Positions 35,001 through 45,950 of a stretch of 64,000 nt of DNA are shown here, one piece after another; within the stretch, counting starts at the first letter, position 1, and every line of letters starts with the position of its first letter. This stretch comes from Telmatactis stephensoni (taxonomy: Eukaryota > Cnidaria > Anthozoa > Actiniaria > Isophelliidae): assembly GCA_029948255.1 (NCBI GenBank), contig JALIZF010000991.1, positions 59,899-123,898 on the forward strand, given 5' to 3'. A program made the position numbers and the translations under genes. The notes beneath the pieces are model-generated. The model was not told the DNA's origin, made no database searches, and saw only the letters and a program-made list of their open reading frames with translations.

Positions 35001-37380
35001 TTTCAGAAATCCAAGATTTTAATGGCTTTGAAAGCTTTAGAAGTTGATATAAATATGATGCTCTCATTGTATGGGTAAGTGTTATGTTGCAGACAAAATA
35101 CATTTTGTTACATATAGAGTTTAATAGTCAAACTTTTCTTTCTGTTAATAAGGGCAAGTGAGAATTCCACGGACACTATTTTAAAGTGTCCTGTTGGGTT
35201 TGGCACACCAAGACAAGGAGGTACATTGTACATATTTATATTGCTCCAGTTAGAATCAATTAATTAAGTAATTAATATTTTATACTAAATGAAATCTCAC
35301 ATTTTATCAGGCAGTCAGTTTAAAGCTTTATACAGTGAAAAACTCTTGACAATACCATTGATTTACTGTCTTCAGGTCGTCTGATGCGCCTGACATACTT
35401 TGCAACACCTTATGAACTTGTGGATGTCAAGAATCCTGGAGAAAACTTGAGGTTTACAAATGAAAGTAAGTTGTTGTTAGTCATGAAAACATGAAAACAT
35501 TTATTTAATTTAATATTATTATTATTAATTTAATAGTCGAGCTGTTTTCATATGAGTGGGAAATTTATCATGCCGTACCATGACTGTGTCTGTACTATAA
35601 TAAATATTTCTATTACTATAAAAATCGGGTACACTGTCCATCCGTTGGAATGAGGCCTTGAGTAAAAGGCCATGGATGTTTTAACATGTCACTCCACCAT
35701 TGCTTTTGTATTTTAATATCTCTACCCTTTACAGTATCATGATAATAAACTTTGGTTGAACTTTCTTCCGTAGATCACCCACCACTGGATTTAGGTTACT
35801 GGGTTAGCTTGTCTGTAGAACAGTCCCAAAAGTGTCATTTACCAACCAAACCACTGATAGAAGACCCTCCTATGGAATGCATTCTAGATGACATGTGAGT
35901 TGATTTCATTAATAAATCTTCTGTTTTTAATGAATTGTTAAAAGAATAGGTAAGGCTTGGATGTAGTGGTTCAAAAGGTGATTAGCACTAATCCATGATT
36001 AAATCTAGTAAAGAAAACCATATATTTTCATCCAGAATTACATGTAGTATTGCCATTCAAACAACCAGACACTGTAAGTAGCTCACACTACTGACAGTAG
36101 TGCCACAAGTGTACTGTAATCCTATTGAAGCAAAATACACAGAAACAATTTCAATGTTTTACACACTGTCAGAAACAGTAATAATTGAATTTATCACATT
36201 TATAAGTCGAAGACATGCAATCGTTTTGTAAGACTGGAAAAATGGCATTCTCATGAGTCCAATCTGTTCTAGCACTTCTGCACTATTGAGGGACAATGTA
36301 CTCTCATGCACATGCTACCATTACATTTTAATACAGCTGTATTCCATGCACACAAGTCTCAGCTCACTAGTTTGTTTATACTGAGATAGGAAAACTGGAG
36401 GCCCCAAAGAAAACCCTTCAAAGCAAAAGTAGGGAACAAACTGACAAACTCACAGTCGCATTGGGTACCTTGTCTGTAAAGCTAACCCCAGACCACCAAG
36501 GTGACAAACCAGAGTGCTTTAATTCACCACTCAGCACCCTTTATATTTTACATGTAGTTCTCATTGCTTGTACTTATGGCCCTATGAATAAACACATGAC
36601 TGTTAAAACTCATCGACAAATGAGTTTGGGGTTAGGTGCCAGGGTGAGCGCAGGTTGCGAAGGCCACACCCATGCAGGAAGGTAACCATGGCAACCGGGC
36701 CACAGCTCACCACCAGCACCTGTCACACTGAAAAACAGTGGAAAGTATACCTACATGGGGGGAAAAATACCATAGCAACCTAGAGGTGGGAGGGTGGGGA
36801 AAAACTTGCTTGCCTCACTGGATGAGGACAGCACTGCCAAAGCTGCCAGTAAGCAAGCCCCTGAGAATACCATAGGTTCCCCCCAAGCCTGAGTGGAAAG
36901 CCACTGTGCAGCAAGATTGTCTCGGTTTTAACTTCACCTAAATTTCATTCAGCCACATTAACTGATGAACATTCCAGATAATCAGCTGCAGTAAAATAAT
37001 TAGATCAATGGTGTGTTTGTACACTGTATGTTGAAGACATTATCTGAATAAAACAAGTTCGATGTTTTTTTTCCTTACAGAGCAATAAAAACAATAAATT
37101 GTTTCTTTCCTTCTACAGAATCAAATACCAACCATTAAATGACAATAATCATGATGAACTTCCAGCATCGTTTGTGTTACAATTAAACAAACCTATGGTG
37201 ATGTCAGTCAAGTGTGCACAAAAAATGTGCACTGCTGTACACCAAGGAGGTCAGTTATTTATTCATGATGGCAGTGTCTTGAAACTTAAAACTTATAGTA
37301 CATGTAGCTCCTATGGACACTCTTCCCATTCTGATGACATGGACATTGCACTTGCATTGAAGACAAACTTAAGGTGTTAG
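29003..37380 (+). CDS. MED1: Mediator complex subunit 1, Med1 domain (13 exons)
   Basis: Exons 29003-29114, 30912-31042, 31908-31992, 32162-32201, 32324-32390, 32839-32901, 33667-33695, 34118-34189, 35000-35074, 35153-35220, 35376-35465, 35774-35894 and 37119-37380 join with agreeing phases at every GT-AG site to 404 residues. The protein matches the N-terminal Med1 domain throughout. Landmarks are SGTDCFISSDMFYVEV, EVKVAHAGDPEVSCPEL, FACHLKGLSDLYELSGD, ILKCPVGFGTPRQGGRLM and LPASFVLQL. MED1 is a nuclear Mediator subunit that links transcription activators to RNA polymerase II. Vertebrate MED1 is far longer (about 1,580 residues) with a nuclear-receptor-binding and disordered C-terminal part. 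Here the frame stops at 37380 just after the Med1-domain region. A weak donor AAG|GTGTTA overlaps the stop, so more exons may exist beyond a 5.5-kb transposon that begins 110 bp further on. None was found in the window. Confidence 0.85.
30026..30166 (+). mobile_element. Short MITE, GTGTGAAAC family, copy 3 (MED1 intron 1)
   Basis: Begins AAATTTTGTATGACTGTGAA and ends GTTTCACACTCATATGAAAT. Same inner words as 17571-17710. Confidence 0.7.
30166..30859. mobile_element. 0.7-kb TIR element in MED1 intron 1
   Basis: CGCTCAAGCCACTTAAGGCC...GGGTCA on the left and its mirror TGACCCAGGCCTTAAGTAGC...GAGCG on the right give about 27-bp TIRs with one mismatch. No ORF. Confidence 0.75.
31141..31440 (+). 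mobile_element. tRNA-derived SINE (MED1 intron 2)
   Basis: Head GGTGGCCGAGCGGTGAGAGC and B-box GTTCAATCCCCG at tRNA-like spacing with an extended variable arm. A pyrimidine-rich body (TTTTTCTCCGGGTTCTCCGG) follows, ending in TTTATT repeats. Confidence 0.65.
31561..31753 (-). mobile_element. tRNA-derived SINE, family 2, copy 1 (MED1 intron 2)
   Basis: Closely similar to 34350-34532. The minus strand holds a tRNA-like promoter region (B-box complement GGGACTCGAACTCGGGACC). Shared body words include CAACTGGCAAAGAGG-type, AAGCATGGTTGAGAAACT and GAACTAGGGGTTGCC. Confidence 0.65.
32010..32075 (+). repeat. ATC/AAC trinucleotide tract
   Basis: CATCATCATC runs followed by AACAACAAC, in MED1 intron 3. 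Confidence 0.85.
32421..32625 (+). mobile_element. tRNA-derived SINE, family 3 (MED1 intron 5)
   Basis: A-box-like GATGGCACAGTTGGTTAGTG and B-box TAGTTTGATCCCC, then a body ending ACCCTTAAAACAGAGCACTG and TTAGTGCACCGTCAG. The tail matches 16290-16400. Confidence 0.65.
32990..33397. mobile_element. MITE with G-run ends (MED1 intron 6)
   Basis: GGGGGGGGACTCC on the left is mirrored by GGAGTCCCCCCCCCG on the right. GGGATGCTCGTCGTACC and CCCGACGAGCATCC also pair. Inside, GTACCTTTTAGGG is repeated four or more times. Confidence 0.7.
33768..33988. mobile_element. MITE with about 30-bp TIRs (MED1 intron 7)
   Basis: CTTAAACAGGAGACGTTTTT...GTCAACGCGGAC is mirrored by GTCCGTGTTGACAAAAACGT...CTCCTGCTAAG. 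An inner palindrome (CATCCATTCGCCATCATAGA with its mirror) fills the rest. Confidence 0.8.
34350..34532 (-). mobile_element. tRNA-derived SINE, family 2, copy 2 (MED1 intron 8)
   Basis: Second copy of the element at 31561-31753, same orientation. Confidence 0.65.
34644..34927. mobile_element. MITE with long TIRs (MED1 intron 8)
   Basis: AATAGGTGTTTTGTTTAATC continues through AATAATCCAAGCTTTC and is mirrored by GAAAGCTTGGATTATTGAAT...CAAAACACCTAATA. The arms are about 50 bp. No ORF. Confidence 0.8.
35895..37118. other. MED1 intron 12
   Basis: 1.2 kb. A stretch at about 36550-36900 is more GC-rich and unlike its surroundings and may be a repeat; no boundaries seen. Confidence 0.4.
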
Positions 37381-39899
37381 AAGCTTAAGGGGGACATGTT
37401 TTATGTGGGAAGGCTGCACCCCAAGGTCAAAAGCCTTCCCCTTTGTTACAATTTGTGATAAAAAGACCTGTACTTCTTTTATATACATATAGTACATTAT
37501 CCTTCCTGCTTACTCATTAGCATTAGTTAAGGTATGGAGACACCCCTGACGAGCAAGCTCGCAGGAATTAAACCAATGAGTAAGCAAGAAGGGTGGGTGG
37601 GAGGGGCGACTCTGTCTTGCAGTCAACTTCGCGGCAACTGACACTTATGCATAATTAATGTATCCTTAAATAATGCTAATGACGTCATCCGGAAGGCTCA
37701 TGAATATTCAATGAGTTTGAATAGTACATTATCCTTCCTGCTTACTCATTAGCATTAGTTAAGGTATGGAGACACCCCTTCCTCGCCGTCTATACGATGA
37801 CTAAACCAAACCGTGGTCTACAACATACATTACTTCCCTGTCCTTAACCATCCAAACCTTATCCCAACCTTACTTACTTCACTATATGGCAACAACCCCT
37901 AACCTCAATATCCAAACCTTACATATTTGTTCAGTTTCCAACCTTAGATACGCTTATTTCCAACACTTAACATCGTGCATTTCTTAGCCTCAGCTAAAAT
38001 TCGTTTGAGATTCCATCCTCACTAGTACAGAAATATATATCTAATCGGGCACAACCAACATAGGCTTTACCCCTAAATTTTGTCACGAAGTCAGCTCAAC
38101 CACATGCAATCTATGGGACGAGCCAAAACGTACCAAAGACCAATCCTTTTGTTTTGTTTTGTCTTATAGCATATCCTAAATTCGTCTCTAGTATAACAGA
38201 TTCTTGACCATATAGCGAAACACTCAGCTACTCTAATTTAGAGCACATGCAGAGCTATCGCCCGATTTACAATCATAGATCATTCAGTTTACACAAATTC
38301 AAAAGCAAACTACGGAATCCCAGATGGATTGTCCAACAGCTTAAACCACCAGTTTTGTCCACTCCACGTTCGAGAATTGAGCCAAGAGCTCCATCTTCCT
38401 TTAGAAAGTCCAGAAACTAAGTAAACCGAGTTGGAGAGTTGGCCAAATGATTCAGAAAGACGATTATTTTTTTTTACAATTCCTCCTCAAGGAGCTAACA
38501 ACTATTTTAGAAAACGTTACGCACCACCCAAGGTCCTCACTACACGGCCTGGCTGCGTTACCTGGTACGCTCAATCCGGAACCGTTAAAATAGATATCTT
38601 GCCAAAGCCTACGCAATGATCATTGACTTTGGGGCCAATCAACAAAAACCGACAGAGGGGCGTTGCCTTAACTTAGGAGACGGGACTGGTCTTGATTATT
38701 CCCGAATCACGTACCAATTGCAGGTCAATCACGTAGCAAGCAAAACTCCCATCTCATCCCACGGATCACGCATGCAATTAAGGAAAATTCCAAATCACCC
38801 GGACACTTACCCCTCCCTGGAAATTGTTGCACAGAAGAAGGAGAAGAAAAACATTGTCGATCACATCTCAAGTCAACAACAAGATATGACACACGAGATC
38901 ATGTTCCACAAATGCTGCACACGCAAGTGAACCTTAAAAGACGACGTTGTTTTGGGAGAACGGGGGAATCTACTTGCCTCATCACGACTAACCTATACAT
39001 TTAGTCGAATACCGTCTTAAATGCCAGGTGGATAGGTGACACGAAACCAGGCCCCACCTGAGCCCGCATTGTCCAGTCACGTTTTCATCGAATGTGACGA
39101 CCGCATGCGGGAAGCAAAACTAATTTCAAGAAGAAGATATTTTGTCCAACAAATAGTCCATGCTTCCAGCCAGTCTTCAGGGGAACATGTAACTACGAAT
39201 CATTTCCCAATTCAAACTGTACTTTCCGGAAGAAATCCACTTCGATGAAACTAAAAAACGCAAAGAACAAACCGAGTTTCCGAAACGTGATTTGGGCACT
39301 CCCAAATAAGGCATGTATAGACACTGAAAGCCATTAAAAGAGAGACAAGAACTCGAACGATGACCTATCCATGATTAGAAAAATACGCAATTCAACATGT
39401 GAGACCACACAGCATACACACGGGGCATTCGAACATTGCAGCCGACCTCGGGAATGTGTTAGAGATTCGAAAGCCGACACCCGCCCCCAGCAAAGTACAG
39501 ACAGTAACTCCATGAAATGGCTAGATACCCTACTTGTCTTGACAGACACTGATGCAAAGGTTTCAGAGCACGCTGATCGGTAGTCCTGCCGAGATTGCCC
39601 AACTCAATTTAGACATTCTCCCGGTGAAACGCCATCGCGTCTCAAAAGCAAGAACGTTTGGCTTGCCTTCCTGAAAACAGCTCACCCAAAAGAAAATTCA
39701 GGACACGTCGAGGTCATTTGTCATATATATACGGGACCCCGGGAAAAGGCGGTCACTTTGGCCTTGGAACTCGACTCTCCTAGGATAGGAAAGTAGTTCA
39801 CCGAAAGGAAACAGACACCGTACTTAAACTCTCACATTTGTAGGAGTATCATCAGACACAACCTTGAATTCACATCAGAATTATCTATCACACTACTTC

Positions 39900-39960
39900 A
39901 AATTTCGTTTTGTTTGTTTTTTTGTTTGTTTGTTTGTTTGTTTTTGTTTTGTTTTGTAAT
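39900..39960 (+). repeat. TTTG-rich tract inside the split-repeat element
   Basis: GTTTGTTTGTTTG run. Confidence 0.85.
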
Positions 39961-41399
39961 TACAATAAAGAATGTTGACGCAGGTCGTCAATTCGGGTTT
40001 GGTGAAATATAACATTCAATGGCACTTCTCCAATGAATCAGAACCCGGCAGCTGATAGACAGTAGATGGCGCCACCTTGACAGCACTGTCAACCTCTCTC
40101 AATGTTGACAATCCTACTAGAAAACGATTGAATTCTTCCCTCGAAGAAAACATGAAATGAAAGATAATGCAAAGACGTGCAAAGAAAAAACGCCGAATGA
40201 ATGCCAAAACTCATTGGAAAAGAGTATCTATTTTGGGGGTTCAAAAACTGCGAATGTATGAAATAACGATGGAGGACAAGCTTTCCTTCGAGAAAGAAGA
40301 TTAATTTCACCCAACTTGGGCATCAAAAGTCGGCCTTTCGAACATTTTGAGCGCCCCTTGGCTTTATAAAACTGGATGACTACTCCGCAGGAAAAAAACA
40401 TTCAGGCAGGGTCACCTGTCCCCCAAAACTCATCGCCTTTACGGGTCATTTTTCCCGAGCTTGGCGTCCCTAAACTCATGGACGAACTTCACCTCCGACT
40501 ATAGGGGGAGATTCCCTCCCCAAAAAAGGTCAGGGAAAATGAAACAAAACCAAAAGAACAGAACTAATCCAAGCCCAGGAAAAATGACCACCGTAGTTCG
40601 CTAAGGCGAGCTCAAGGGAATGCCCTATTGGACAATACGCTTGTGGGGTCATTTCCCTATACTCGAATCAATTGTTTGGGGAAAGATGGATACTTCCTAG
40701 CTGTGAGAAGAACCCGCGGAAGAAATCTTTGAGAATGGACTTGATCGGACAGCATTCGGTAGCCGAGATGATAGGAACGATACCAGGTGAAGAAATCACG
40801 TGCCCGCATTGACATTTGCATAAGAAAAACAAATACCGTGCAAATATGCAGCATACTCTGTAGGACAAGCTGCTTGCATTCCATACCCTTCTATTGCGTC
40901 TACCATGCAGGGACTTCTCGGCAATCGTCCGCCCAGCAGTGAGTTGTGTCCTGCATGCAGGATAAAACTTGACACTTTAAAGTTTTCGAACCTCTACTGA
41001 AGACCTTCTCTGCACCGTGCCTAGCTGTTCAAAATATATTTGATTTTGGAAGTTGAAAACGAAAAGGAGAAAACAAAAAAGAAAAGAACTTAATTTACAG
41101 CTCCACCGCTGTTCACGATAAATTCGGTTGAAAAGGGAAACAAAAACCACAAGGAAAAGAAAACTGTCTTTACAACAAAATCTTTATGATGGCTCAGACC
41201 CTTGTCTAGCCCTTACTACTATATGCGGCTAAAATCCTTATCCGTTCCAGACCTTTAGACGCCCGACATGGATCCACATCCGCTAGCCTTAACTCGACTT
41301 AGACCCTTTGTCGGTCTTGTACTTAGCTCCACTTAGGACATTAAGTAAGCCAGATCTTGACACGGCGCAATCACACAACCTATAGCCCTTGGCTCGGCT

Positions 41400-42140
41400 T
41401 AGGTAGGAATTCAACCATGCAGTCTTCGACTTGATTAGGCCCTCACTCGGTCTATCCCTATAGCTTGAATCGTTGCATGTAGACGCTAACTTGGTCAGCC
41501 CTTGACTAAACGTAGGCCCTAACTTGGCCTTACTTGGTTTAGGCCTAACTCGGTTTGGACTCTAATTCGGTCAGCCGTTGACTAGGCTCAGGCACCCACT
41601 CGGTCTAGCCCTTGACTAAGCTCAGATCCAAACTTGGCCAGCCCTTGACTCTGCTTAGTTCCTCACTGGGTCAGCCCTTGACTAAGCTTAGAACGGCCTA
41701 CTTAGCTAGCCCTTGACGCGGCTTAGGCCCTAACTCGGTCTAGCCCTCGACTCGGCTTAGACCCTAACTCGGCCAGCCCTTGACTCGGCTAAGGCCCTTA
41801 CTCGATCTATAGCCCTTGACTCGGCTTAGACCCTAACTCGGCCAGCCCTTGACTCGGCTAAGGCCCTTACTCGATCTATAGCCCTTGACTCGGCTTAGAC
41901 CCTAACCCGGCCAGCCCTTGACTCGGCTAAGGCCCTTACTCGATCTATAGCCCTTGACTCGGCTTAGACCCTAACTCGGCCAGCCCTTGACTCGGCTAAG
42001 GCCCTTACTCGATCTATAGCCCTTGACTCGGCTTAGACCCTAACTCGGCCAGCCCTTGACTCGATCTATAACCCTTGACTTGGCTTAGACTTTAGCTCAG
42101 TCAGCCCTTGACTAGGCTAAGGCTTCTCTCGGTCTAGCAC
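41400..42140 (+). repeat. About 69-bp minisatellite (CCCTTGACTCGGC) inside the split-repeat element
   Basis: Two half-units alternate, AGCCCTTGACTCGGCTAAGG with CCTTACTCGATCTAT, and AGCCCTTGACTCGGCTTAGA with CCCTAACTCGGCC. About four near-identical 69-bp units run from about 41740 to 42060, with older half-units on both sides. Confidence 0.85.
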
Positions 42141-42949
42141 TTGAAATTTTGCAAAAACAAAACAAAACACAACTATTTGAAAAATTGAAGAAAAACGCGA
42201 ATTGTAGCAATAATTGCACAAACTAAAATTAACACGCCACAATGAAAACCATCACAACAAGCCGAACCAATCGAGCACGAGGTAACCGAAGCGAGAAAAA
42301 CGACGCCTAATTAGTATTCAGCGGCGGCAAATTTGAACTCAACAAGCAATGGAAATTATAAAATTTCAAAAACAGACCACAAAGACATGAAGCCGGATTC
42401 GTTTAAGAGCCAAGAAAATCAATACTACGGCTTAAATCACAAAACCTTTCCACGGCTGGCAGCTCTCTCTCGGCTGGCAACCCTCCAATCCGCCGATGGT
42501 TTGTGAAAGTTCAACAAAGCCAACACTAACATTAAATACCGCAGACTCACCGCAATAAGCAAAGAGAATATGCCTCTCATCCTCATTCTCCCGAGCAGAC
42601 GAGCAAAATCGCCATGTTTGATTCTGATCCATTGGACAACTAAAGCATCTTCTTCGACCCGAAGACATAATTATGTTTCACTCACGGTTCCAAGAACGAC
42701 GGCAGAAGTAAATATAGCCATCAATGGTTTCCAAGCTGACGATCCTATTTTGAAGATCTGGGCTGAAGATCTATCATCTTGAAGCCATGAAAGGTGTAGA
42801 AACTGCTGGGCGGACGATCTGTCATCTTGAGCGACTCTGTCTTGCAGTCAACTTCGCGGCAACTGACACTTATGCATAATTAATGTATCCTTAAATAATG
42901 CTAATGACGTCATCCGGAAGGCTCATGAATATTCAATGAGTTTGAATAG

Positions 42950-43310
42950 CATTCGATGTATTTAGCTAAATAATGCCACAATCTCTAGCTTACTGTGATA
43001 CTTGAAACTTGTGTTTTCAAGTTTGATAGCAAGTGAATAGCGACTTTGTTTTGCTGTCATCTAGCTCTTCGCTCTTTTTTTAGATTTAGTATTCATCTCA
43101 TATATTCTGACATTTTCCATCGCTAAAAAAGTCTTGTTCTGTAGTCAAAGCGGCCTCCAGCCTGCCGGTCCAAATGTGCCTCGTCAATTTACACTGGAAC
43201 ATACTAAAATGTACGCAAAACAAATAAACCTCTAGACAATTTGACAATAAAAGCGGGTAAAGTGTGAGTCGACCGCTCGAAACTGTGATCATATTCTAAG
43301 ACAGTAAGAG
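42950..43310. other. Spacer, no gene seen
   Basis: AT-rich; no exon matching the next part of MED1 was found. Confidence 0.5.
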
Positions 43311-43408
43311 AATGAACACTCGTGTCCCATGTGATGTAGAGTCCTCGTGGCCTTTTATCTAATGCTAGGGACTCTATATCCCATGGAACACTCGTGTTCA
43401 TTCCGTTT
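43311..43408. mobile_element. Short palindromic MITE
   Basis: GAATGAACACTCGTGTCCCATG is mirrored by CATGGAACACTCGTGTTCATTC; AGAGTCC/GGACTCT also pair inside. Confidence 0.65.
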
Positions 43409-43702
43409 AACCCTTACATAATGTCTCTCTATAGCCTTTTAGGTTAGAACAGAAGTAGATAGTTTGCATTTTGAATATATTTTATTCATGAAACATCATA
43501 AAAATTATATATTCACGATACATGTTTGTCTTGATATCGGCTCTGCAATATACAGTACGCAACAAATCAACAAGGACAATCTTTTTTGAAATAGGTATAA
43601 TATGAAGTAACAATTTTTAACAACTCCTCTATTGGCTAGTGTATCGGGCTAAACTAATTAATAAACTTTCATTCTTTTCTTCATTCTTTTACTTCATTTT
43701 TA

Positions 43703-44098
43703 AAGTTAGAAATTTAAAAAAAAATCATCCTTAAGTCGCTGTTACACTGTGCAATTTTCCTAGCAACTTGTCTCGCAACGGCGTTTCAAAACAAGTTGCA
43801 GAGAAAATTATAGCGCTATTACACTGTGCAATTTTCCTCAGCAACTTGCAATATTTTTGGTCAGTTGCTGAGGAAAATTGCACAGTGTAACAGCGCCATA
43901 ATTCTCTCTGTAACTTGTTTTGCAACGCCGTTGCGAGACAAGTTGCTGGGAAAATTGCACAGTGTAACAGCGCCTTTATTATAGTACGATTTCCTGTTAA
44001 AAACACGGCTAAATTAATACCAGAGCTCGTGTGAATGTTTGAACAATGATTTGCGGATAGCGCATGACTAAAAAGTGTAAAAATATGGTCCTGATCAT
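43703..44098 (+). repeat. Direct repeat, filled copy
   Basis: Flanks matching 45951-46103 (AAGTTAGAAATT...ATCATCC and GTACGATTTCCTGTTAAAAA through TATGGTCCTGATCAT), interrupted at 43734-43975 by the MITE listed separately. Confidence 0.8.
43734..43975. mobile_element. 242-bp MITE with TTA target duplication (PIF/Harbinger-like)
   Basis: Ends AGTCGCTGTTACACTGTGCA and, mirrored, TGCACAGTGTAACAGCGCCT. TTA is found on both sides (43731-43733, 43976-43978). The related sequence at 45951-46103 has one uninterrupted site, which confirms the borders. A 3-bp TTA duplication fits PIF/Harbinger elements. The element is itself built of two nested inverted arms (GCAATTTTCC.AGCAACTTG). Confidence 0.75.
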
Positions 44099-44371
44099 GC
44101 AAAACGCTTTGGTTGATGGCCTGTGAACAACACATTTGACAAATTTTCGTGGGACAATCGTCTGCACGAACAAATGTCACGTGACAGATCTTCTTGGTCA
44201 TAAAAAGCTAATACCTTTTCAGCACAAATTTATTGCATTTGACAAATGAAACTGATCATGCATGATGCGTTTGGTTAGGGTTTTTTTTTTTTTCATTCAT
44301 ACGGGCAAAACTGATTAATCCTTATTGTTGTAACGCCCCTTTAGTTTTTTAACTCCATGTCAAGATTCACT

Positions 44372-44592
44372 AATAGACCATTTCACGGTTGTCGTGGCTC
44401 AACCTCAGCCTCGACACCGTGTAATATATATTCTTTAGAATTTGACTACAGCCCGCGGAATTTTAAAGTGTTTCGATTGTTTGTTGATGTGTACATTCCT
44501 AACATTACCATGGGCTGCAGTCAATTTCTAAAGAATATATTACACACTGTCGAGGCTGAGGTTGAGCCACGACAACCGTGAAATGGTCTATT
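44372..44592. mobile_element. 221-bp palindromic MITE
   Basis: AATAGACCATTTCACGGTTG...TCGTGGCTCAACCTCAGCC pairs with the right arm GGCTGAGGTTGAGCCACGAC...CGTGAAATGGTCTATT almost base for base, around an inner palindrome (TATATTCTTTAGAA/TTCTAAAGAATATA). Confidence 0.85.
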
Positions 44593-44600
44593 CTTATTAA

Positions 44601-45874
44601 GGTGGCCCGTACCTATTGATTTGTTTGTTGGGCATGAATTTCAATCGCATCTTTTTACATCAAAACCTTGTTCATAACAACACTATCTGTTGCAAAATTC
44701 CATACGGGATTTAGACTCAGAAGCAATTGTATTCAGAGAACTACTGTCTTTATTCCCATAAGTCTGGATCCCGTGCGGAATTTTGCAACAGATAGAAAGG
44801 TGTTATTTTGAATAAATTAACAAACCATGAGGGCTTTACCTTAGCAGCTCAAACGTCGACTCGATGAAGTTGTCTACTTTTGAAGCTTACTGAATTATAC
44901 CTAGTGCAGCAAACACAACGACACTTGGCTAAAGGTATGTTAACGTCTTGTTCTATCCCATACCTAGAAAATTTCACGAAACAATTCGACAGAATTTGTA
45001 GAAGTCGAAGTAATACAAATTTGCAACGCTCACCTCGTGGTCACAAAAATTACTCCCCAAATTTGCTTGAGGATAACATTGGCGTTTTATAGCTTCTCAT
45101 CTCTCCATATTTTGTTCACAAGTTACAATTGGTATTTGTCTTTCTTACAGCAGATATAGTTCTCGCTGTTTTTGAAATTTTGTTGAGATTTTGGCGGTAG
45201 TTTTGACTACATAATATTGCGTCGTAACAGGCAGCGCAAATTTTGTATCGCAACTTCTAAGGATTAAATTGGCGCGATACATGTTGTATGTAGTCCTCTA
45301 TACCTTTATACTTGATTGACGTAATAGGAAAAAATTCACCTTCGAAAAAAATCGTCTGATATCTCGAATTACTTGATCTAATTCGCAGAAAAATAATTAC
45401 CGGTACAAATTTCAAGGCTTGTAGATAGTCCAGTCCCAGACTCTCTTTCTTGCCGATCCAGGACTCGCGGAGAAAGAGAGTCCAGTATAACTTGCATGCG
45501 CATGTCAGCTTAGTGACATGAATGTGGTGATCGCGTGGTTACAAATCCTAAATAAAGTCGTCTAATGATTCAATATGGCTGAAGAAGAAAGCGTTTTGTA
45601 TACACGATATCAGTCTCATTTCGGAAAGCCATTGACATTTGCATATTGCAATCTCTCAAAACAAAACTTTAATCTGATTGGCTCATTTTGCACATGCGCA
45701 TGCAAGTTATACTGGACTCTCTTTCTCCGCGAGTCCTGGAGCGGCAAGAAAGAGAGTCTGGGACTGGACTAGGCTTGTAGACAAATGGCTACAAATTTAT
45801 CAGACAACGTTTTGATGTAAAAAGACGCGATTGAAATTCATGCCCAACAAACAAATCAATAGGTACGGGCCAAC
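44601..45874. mobile_element. 1.27-kb TIR element with TTAA flanks (piggyBac-like target)
   Basis: The left GGTGGCCCGTACCTATTGAT and right ATCAATAGGTACGGGCCAAC are part of about 48-bp TIRs with one mismatch. TTAA borders both ends (44597-44600, 45875-45878), as for piggyBac-type insertion. No transposase ORF. Contains a nested palindrome at 45429-45771. Confidence 0.75.
45429..45771. mobile_element. Nested palindromic MITE
   Basis: AGTCCAGTCCCAGACTCTCTTTC-type left end and its mirror GAAAGAGAGTCTGGGACTGG. CGCGGAGAAAGAGAGTCCAG pairs with CTGGACTCTCTTTCTCCGCG. Arms of about 80 bp, inserted inside the TTAA-flanked element. Confidence 0.85.
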
Positions 45875-45950
45875 TTAAATTAAGCAAGTCTTGACGCAGG
45901 AAAATAGCGTCAAGTATAATGGGCAAATAGGCCCTTAGCTTTGCAGCTGA

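Larger units (their letters stand above)
37490..42949 (-). mobile_element. Non-autonomous tyrosine-recombinase-type retrotransposon with split direct repeats
   Basis: Four repeat blocks were read directly. A 58-bp block occurs at 37490-37547 and 37722-37779. A 119-bp block occurs at 37606-37724 and 42831-42949. The copies in each pair look identical. Read on the minus strand the order is: 119-bp block (A1), 5.05 kb of interior, 58-bp block (B1), 119-bp block (A2), 58-bp spacer, 58-bp block (B2). This A1-interior-B1A2-B2 order is the split-direct-repeat plan of DIRS/Ngaro-type elements. B1 and A2 overlap by three bases (CTA on the minus strand), and the same trinucleotide bounds both outer ends, as expected for recombinase crossover at a short core. 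No long ORF (RT, RNase H or recombinase) is present, so it would depend on helper proteins. It starts 110 bp after the MED1 stop. Confidence 0.65.

Noticed and set aside
38431..39583. Several 60-105 codon frames inside the 37490-42949 element as retrotransposon proteins
   Set aside because: None shows RT, RNase H, gag or recombinase motifs, and they are not joined in one frame.
37490..42949. Ordinary LTR retrotransposon
   Set aside because: The two repeats are split and ordered A1-B1A2-B2, with no TG...CA ends and no 4-6 bp target duplication.
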